Below are positions 5,746-8,363 of a DNA stretch of 8,363 nucleotides, one piece after another. The notes below the pieces were generated by a model. It was not told where the DNA came from, made no database searches, and saw only the letters and a program-made list of their open reading frames with translations. The stretch comes from Euryarchaeota archaeon UBA36 (GTDB lineage: Archaea; Thermoplasmatota; Poseidoniia; Poseidoniales; Thalassarchaeaceae): NCBI GenBank assembly GCA_002496485.1, contig DAJW01000129.1, positions 1-8,363 of the forward strand, in the 5' to 3' direction. Positions within the stretch are counted from its first letter, which is position 1. Every line of letters begins with the position of its first letter. The position numbers were made by a program, and so were the translations under genes.

Positions 5746-8363
5746 TTATTGCTTTTTAGATTGGTCTAATTTTCTTAAATATTCAGCGCCATAGTGATTC
5801 CATTGTTCTATTGTCCAACCTTCGGGAAGGCCGCTTTTAGGAATTTTTTGTGAGTATTTCTTATTTTCTTCGAAAGTTTTCAATTGTTTCTTGAGTGTAG
5901 AAGATTGAAAATTATCAATTATTTCATCCTTATTAGTCCTTGAAAAGAATAAACCTACCATAGTACCAATAAATATGGACATTAGTAGAAAAGTTATGTA
6001 TACTAATGGAGTAAATTGATTAGCATCTAATTCATTGCTTAAAATATTTGGATTCGGGTCATTTTCAGAATCTATGAATGGATTCTGCGATGTTGATGTA
6101 GGGAGATCGAATGGGGAATTGACTGCTGCCAATTTGTATAATTTGGTAGATGCCCTGTCCCATCCGTCGGAATCTACTGAATCAACTGATAATGTGATAT
6201 AATCACCAATTCCTAACCCGGACCCACTAGATGGAGTAATCTCAAATGGTCCTAAATTATCAGATAAACCATTTGAATGACAAATCCCTAAAAAACTGTT
6301 ACATACAGTCCATAATACCTTTATCTCAGAAAGTTGTAAATTTCCAAGATTATTGATTCTCACAGTAGGATTCATCCCATAATATGCATTTTCCACAATA
6401 GGTTGTAAATCTCCTCCGATATCATCTTCAAACCACAATAATGGTTTTTTATCCAATACTTCAACTAAAATATTTGATGTGGACCAACCACCATGCCTAT
6501 CGACTACTGTTAGAGTTATTTGATGAGTGCCGGGTTCATCCCATGAAAATGATAAAAATCCACTAGAATAATTGTACCTTACTGACCCCGAAATTGCAGA
6601 GGATGCTGTAACCCATATTTCTGAATCTGGGTCGTCTACATCAGCTATTACTGATTTTATATTGATTGAATTTTGTTCACCCGATTTTATTGTCAACTTA
6701 GGTATTGAATCTAACGATATAGTAGGTGGATCATTAATATTATAGACGAATATGGAAATGGTTGTATCGGAATATTTTACTCCATCACTCGCTCTAATTG
6801 TCAACTCTAATGGGCCAAAGAAATCTAAATTGATTGTAGAAATAGAGAGAATCTGATTTTGAATCGATGCAGAAATCAAGTCTTCATAATCATTTTTAAT
6901 TATCGAAATTGAAAGTTCTGATGTCGGATTGGAAGTAACTCCATCATCCAATGTATCAGAAATATAGGCTGTTAAAGATATACTATTATCTCCACCTTCC
7001 GGTACTGAAACTACAGGAATAGGATGCCATCTTGGAGCGCCATTCTCAATAATATTGAAAAATATCGTTCCAGAGTTTATATCCTCTCCATCACTCATAG
7101 TAATTCCAATTGTCTGAGGTAATGGATTTCCACTATTATCAAAAAATATTTCGTCAAATTTAACAGTAATTTCGGATGATGCGGGATTCCATGATTTGAA
7201 TTGTGGGTCGCTGCTACTAATTTCTAGCATAGAGAGGGGAGTTTCCGCATCTCTGATCAGCCCTACTAATGAAATTATTTCTAAGGTATCCACCTTTGCT
7301 GTTGGATTACCAACAAATCCTACATCGATACTACTCAATACCTTTGGTAGTGCATTAACTAGTTTGAATGCCTCATCAACTACATACCAATCACTTAGTT
7401 GACCACTACCATCTTCCCATCTAATTCTGATATCATAGTAACCTGCTTCAGCTGATGTTGGAGTTTGTATCTGGTGTGCAAAAACAGCATTTGTACCAAA
7501 TCCTTGAATTCTAGAGCTTACTATCCAAGAATCTTCCCAATCGAGAGATTCTGACTTAGAATATTGTAATTTTGGACTCATAGAATAAATATCATCAACT
7601 AAATCATTAGAAACTACAGATGATTCGAATACAATTGATTGACCTCTTTCGAATATAGTGGAGCTTGTAGCAACCGGCATTGAGGGAGATGGTGGCATAT
7701 CGTGATAGGAAATTTCATCCACAATATTATTTGTAGAGTTTCTATCTCCTTGTAAATTTATCAGTTTAGCTCTAAAAGTACTTACTCCCGATGGTTGGAG
7801 TGAGACATCAGAGGTATTAAAATCAAAACTGAACTTTTGGTTTGTACCAATTTGTAAAGATGAAATTGGAGAATAACCTATTAAGTATTCTTGAGCACCT
7901 TCAATAGAGTATAATTCTATATCTCCTCCTTCATCATAATCTTCAACTCCTCTGTTGGTAATTTCTACTTCGAGTTCTAGTATATCGCCAGATATAAATC
8001 CAGAATTTCCATTTTTATTTATTACATTTAGTTCACTAATTCCGATATCCACTAATGGCCCCATATCTAGATCTATTGCAGAATAAACATTATTGTAAGA
8101 TGTATATGGCCCATCCATTAATGCAATAACTGGCCAAAAATTCTCCCAACTAGTTTTCCCGGATGTCCCTCTAACTACATTTAGAGACTCATTCCAAGAA
8201 GTCTCAACAGGAATTCCTTGTGTCAAATTTAGATTTACAAAACCATCACTGTCATCGTTCAAAAGCCATGATCTCCAATTATGATGTGGTTTCACGTTAT
8301 TATCATAGGAATCGGCACCAATTTTTTCAGTAACTGCTGCATAGACAAAAACTTCTACCGATG
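5746..8363 (-). CDS. Large membrane-anchored surface protein with CARDB / Ig / cadherin-like domains (5' end outside window)
   Basis: A long exported protein, function unknown, whose frame stays open to the window edge. The GTG at 8295 is therefore probably an internal valine: 22 further in-frame codons with no stop precede it, and no signal peptide follows it. Counting from that Val: an unassigned region (1-80) with HHNWRSWLL; a CARDB-like beta-sandwich (about 82-197, LELEVEITNRG); an Ig-like domain (about 200-315); and cadherin-like repeats at about 318-420, 421-520 (ending YNINDPP, 518-524) and 521-615, with DGE, DGV and ADVDDPD acidic turns that may bind calcium. Next comes another beta domain (about 617-725) with a cysteine pair (C665, C672), a Ser/Asn/Pro stalk (726-760), one membrane helix (about 762-785), basic residues, a charged stretch and the tail GLPEGWTIEQWNHYGAEYL (822-840). 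This predicts an outside-facing adhesin or surface-layer-like body with a small cytoplasmic tail. It is 76 nt upstream of lonB. Confidence 0.8.
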   Translation of the reverse strand, partial: SVEVFVYAAVTEKIGADSYDNNVKPHHNWRSWLLNDDSDGFVNLNLTQGIPVETSWNESLNVVRGTSGKTSWENFWPVIALMDGPYTSYNNVYSAIDLDMGPLVDIGISELNVINKNGNSGFISGDILELEVEITNRGVEDYDEGGDIELYSIEGAQEYLIGYSPISSLQIGTNQKFSFDFNTSDVSLQPSGVSTFRAKLINLQGDRNSTNNIVDEISYHDMPPSPSMPVATSSTIFERGQSIVFESSVVSNDLVDDIYSMSPKLQYSKSESLDWEDSWIVSSRIQGFGTNAVFAHQIQTPTSAEAGYYDIRIRWEDGSGQLSDWYVVDEAFKLVNALPKVLSSIDVGFVGNPTAKVDTLEIISLVGLIRDAETPLSMLEISSSDPQFKSWNPASSEITVKFDEIFFDNSGNPLPQTIGITMSDGEDINSGTIFFNIIENGAPRWHPIPVVSVPEGGDNSISLTAYISDTLDDGVTSNPTSELSISIIKNDYEDLISASIQNQILSISTINLDFFGPLELTIRASDGVKYSDTTISIFVYNINDPPTISLDSIPKLTIKSGEQNSINIKSVIADVDDPDSEIWVTASSAISGSVRYNYSSGFLSFSWDEPGTHQITLTVVDRHGGWSTSNILVEVLDKKPLLWFEDDIGGDLQPIVENAYYGMNPTVRINNLGNLQLSEIKVLWTVCNSFLGICHSNGLSDNLGPFEITPSSGSGLGIGDYITLSVDSVDSDGWDRASTKLYKLAAVNSPFDLPTSTSQNPFIDSENDPNPNILSNELDANQFTPLVYITFLLMSIFIGTMVGLFFSRTNKDEIIDNFQSSTLKKQLKTFEENKKYSQKIPKSGLPEGWTIEQWNHYGAEYLRKLDQSKKQ
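5770..5835 (-). other. Trp-rich cytoplasmic tail motif of the surface protein
   Basis: The last visible block of the surface protein, KSGLPEGWTIEQWNHYGAEYLR, lies after the membrane helix and basic stop-transfer residues, so it should face the cytoplasm. It has two Trp, two Tyr and a Gly-Trp-Thr turn followed by a predicted short amphipathic helix. I recall similar LPxGWTxEQWxxYG endings on other Marine Group II membrane proteins, but could not verify that here. Confidence 0.45.

Overview
This window looks archaeal. It carries a membrane-anchored LonB-type protease, a ribosomal protein L40e zinc ribbon and a UPF0147 protein, all of which are archaeal in type. The DNA is AT-rich, and a large Ser/Asn/Asp-rich repeat-domain surface protein ends in a C-terminal membrane anchor and a short Trp-rich cytoplasmic tail. 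Together these suggest a planktonic marine euryarchaeon of the Marine Group II (Poseidoniales) kind. The clade is an inference from gene style, not from a marker search.

Layout. Positions 1-189 (minus) hold the first 63 codons of adenylosuccinate synthetase (purA), cut by the window edge. A short divergent promoter region (190-283) separates it from a plus-strand pair, ribosomal protein L40e (284-439) and a LysE/ArgO-family amino-acid exporter (441-1055), which are 1 nt apart. A 59-nt convergent gap follows. Everything from 1115 to 8363 is then on the minus strand. In transcription order it is a large Ig/cadherin-like membrane-anchored surface protein (5' end outside the window), lonB, an MFS drug/solute transporter, an isoaspartyl peptidase/asparaginase-type Ntn hydrolase, and UPF0147. 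Gaps in that series are 76, 35, 7 and 55 nt.

How the genes fit together. The lonB, MFS and Ntn-hydrolase genes are close enough to form one transcript. The MFS/hydrolase junction (7 nt, three in-frame stops, purine-rich patch inside the MFS end) looks translationally coupled. LonB is a membrane-bound quality-control protease, the Ntn hydrolase handles isoaspartyl/asparaginyl substrates from aged proteins, and the two transporters may move small molecules, so a loose protein-turnover and amino-acid theme is possible. This rests on proximity only.

I found no RNA gene, insertion sequence, CRISPR array or phage signature, and no clear new defence-like or mobile system. The points most worth checking are the large surface protein, whose apparent GTG start is almost certainly internal and whose N-terminal remnant vaguely resembles the end of an Omp28/thioredoxin-like domain; its cytoplasmic GWTIEQW tail; and a tandem heptamer at one-helical-turn spacing overlapping the lonB ribosome binding site.
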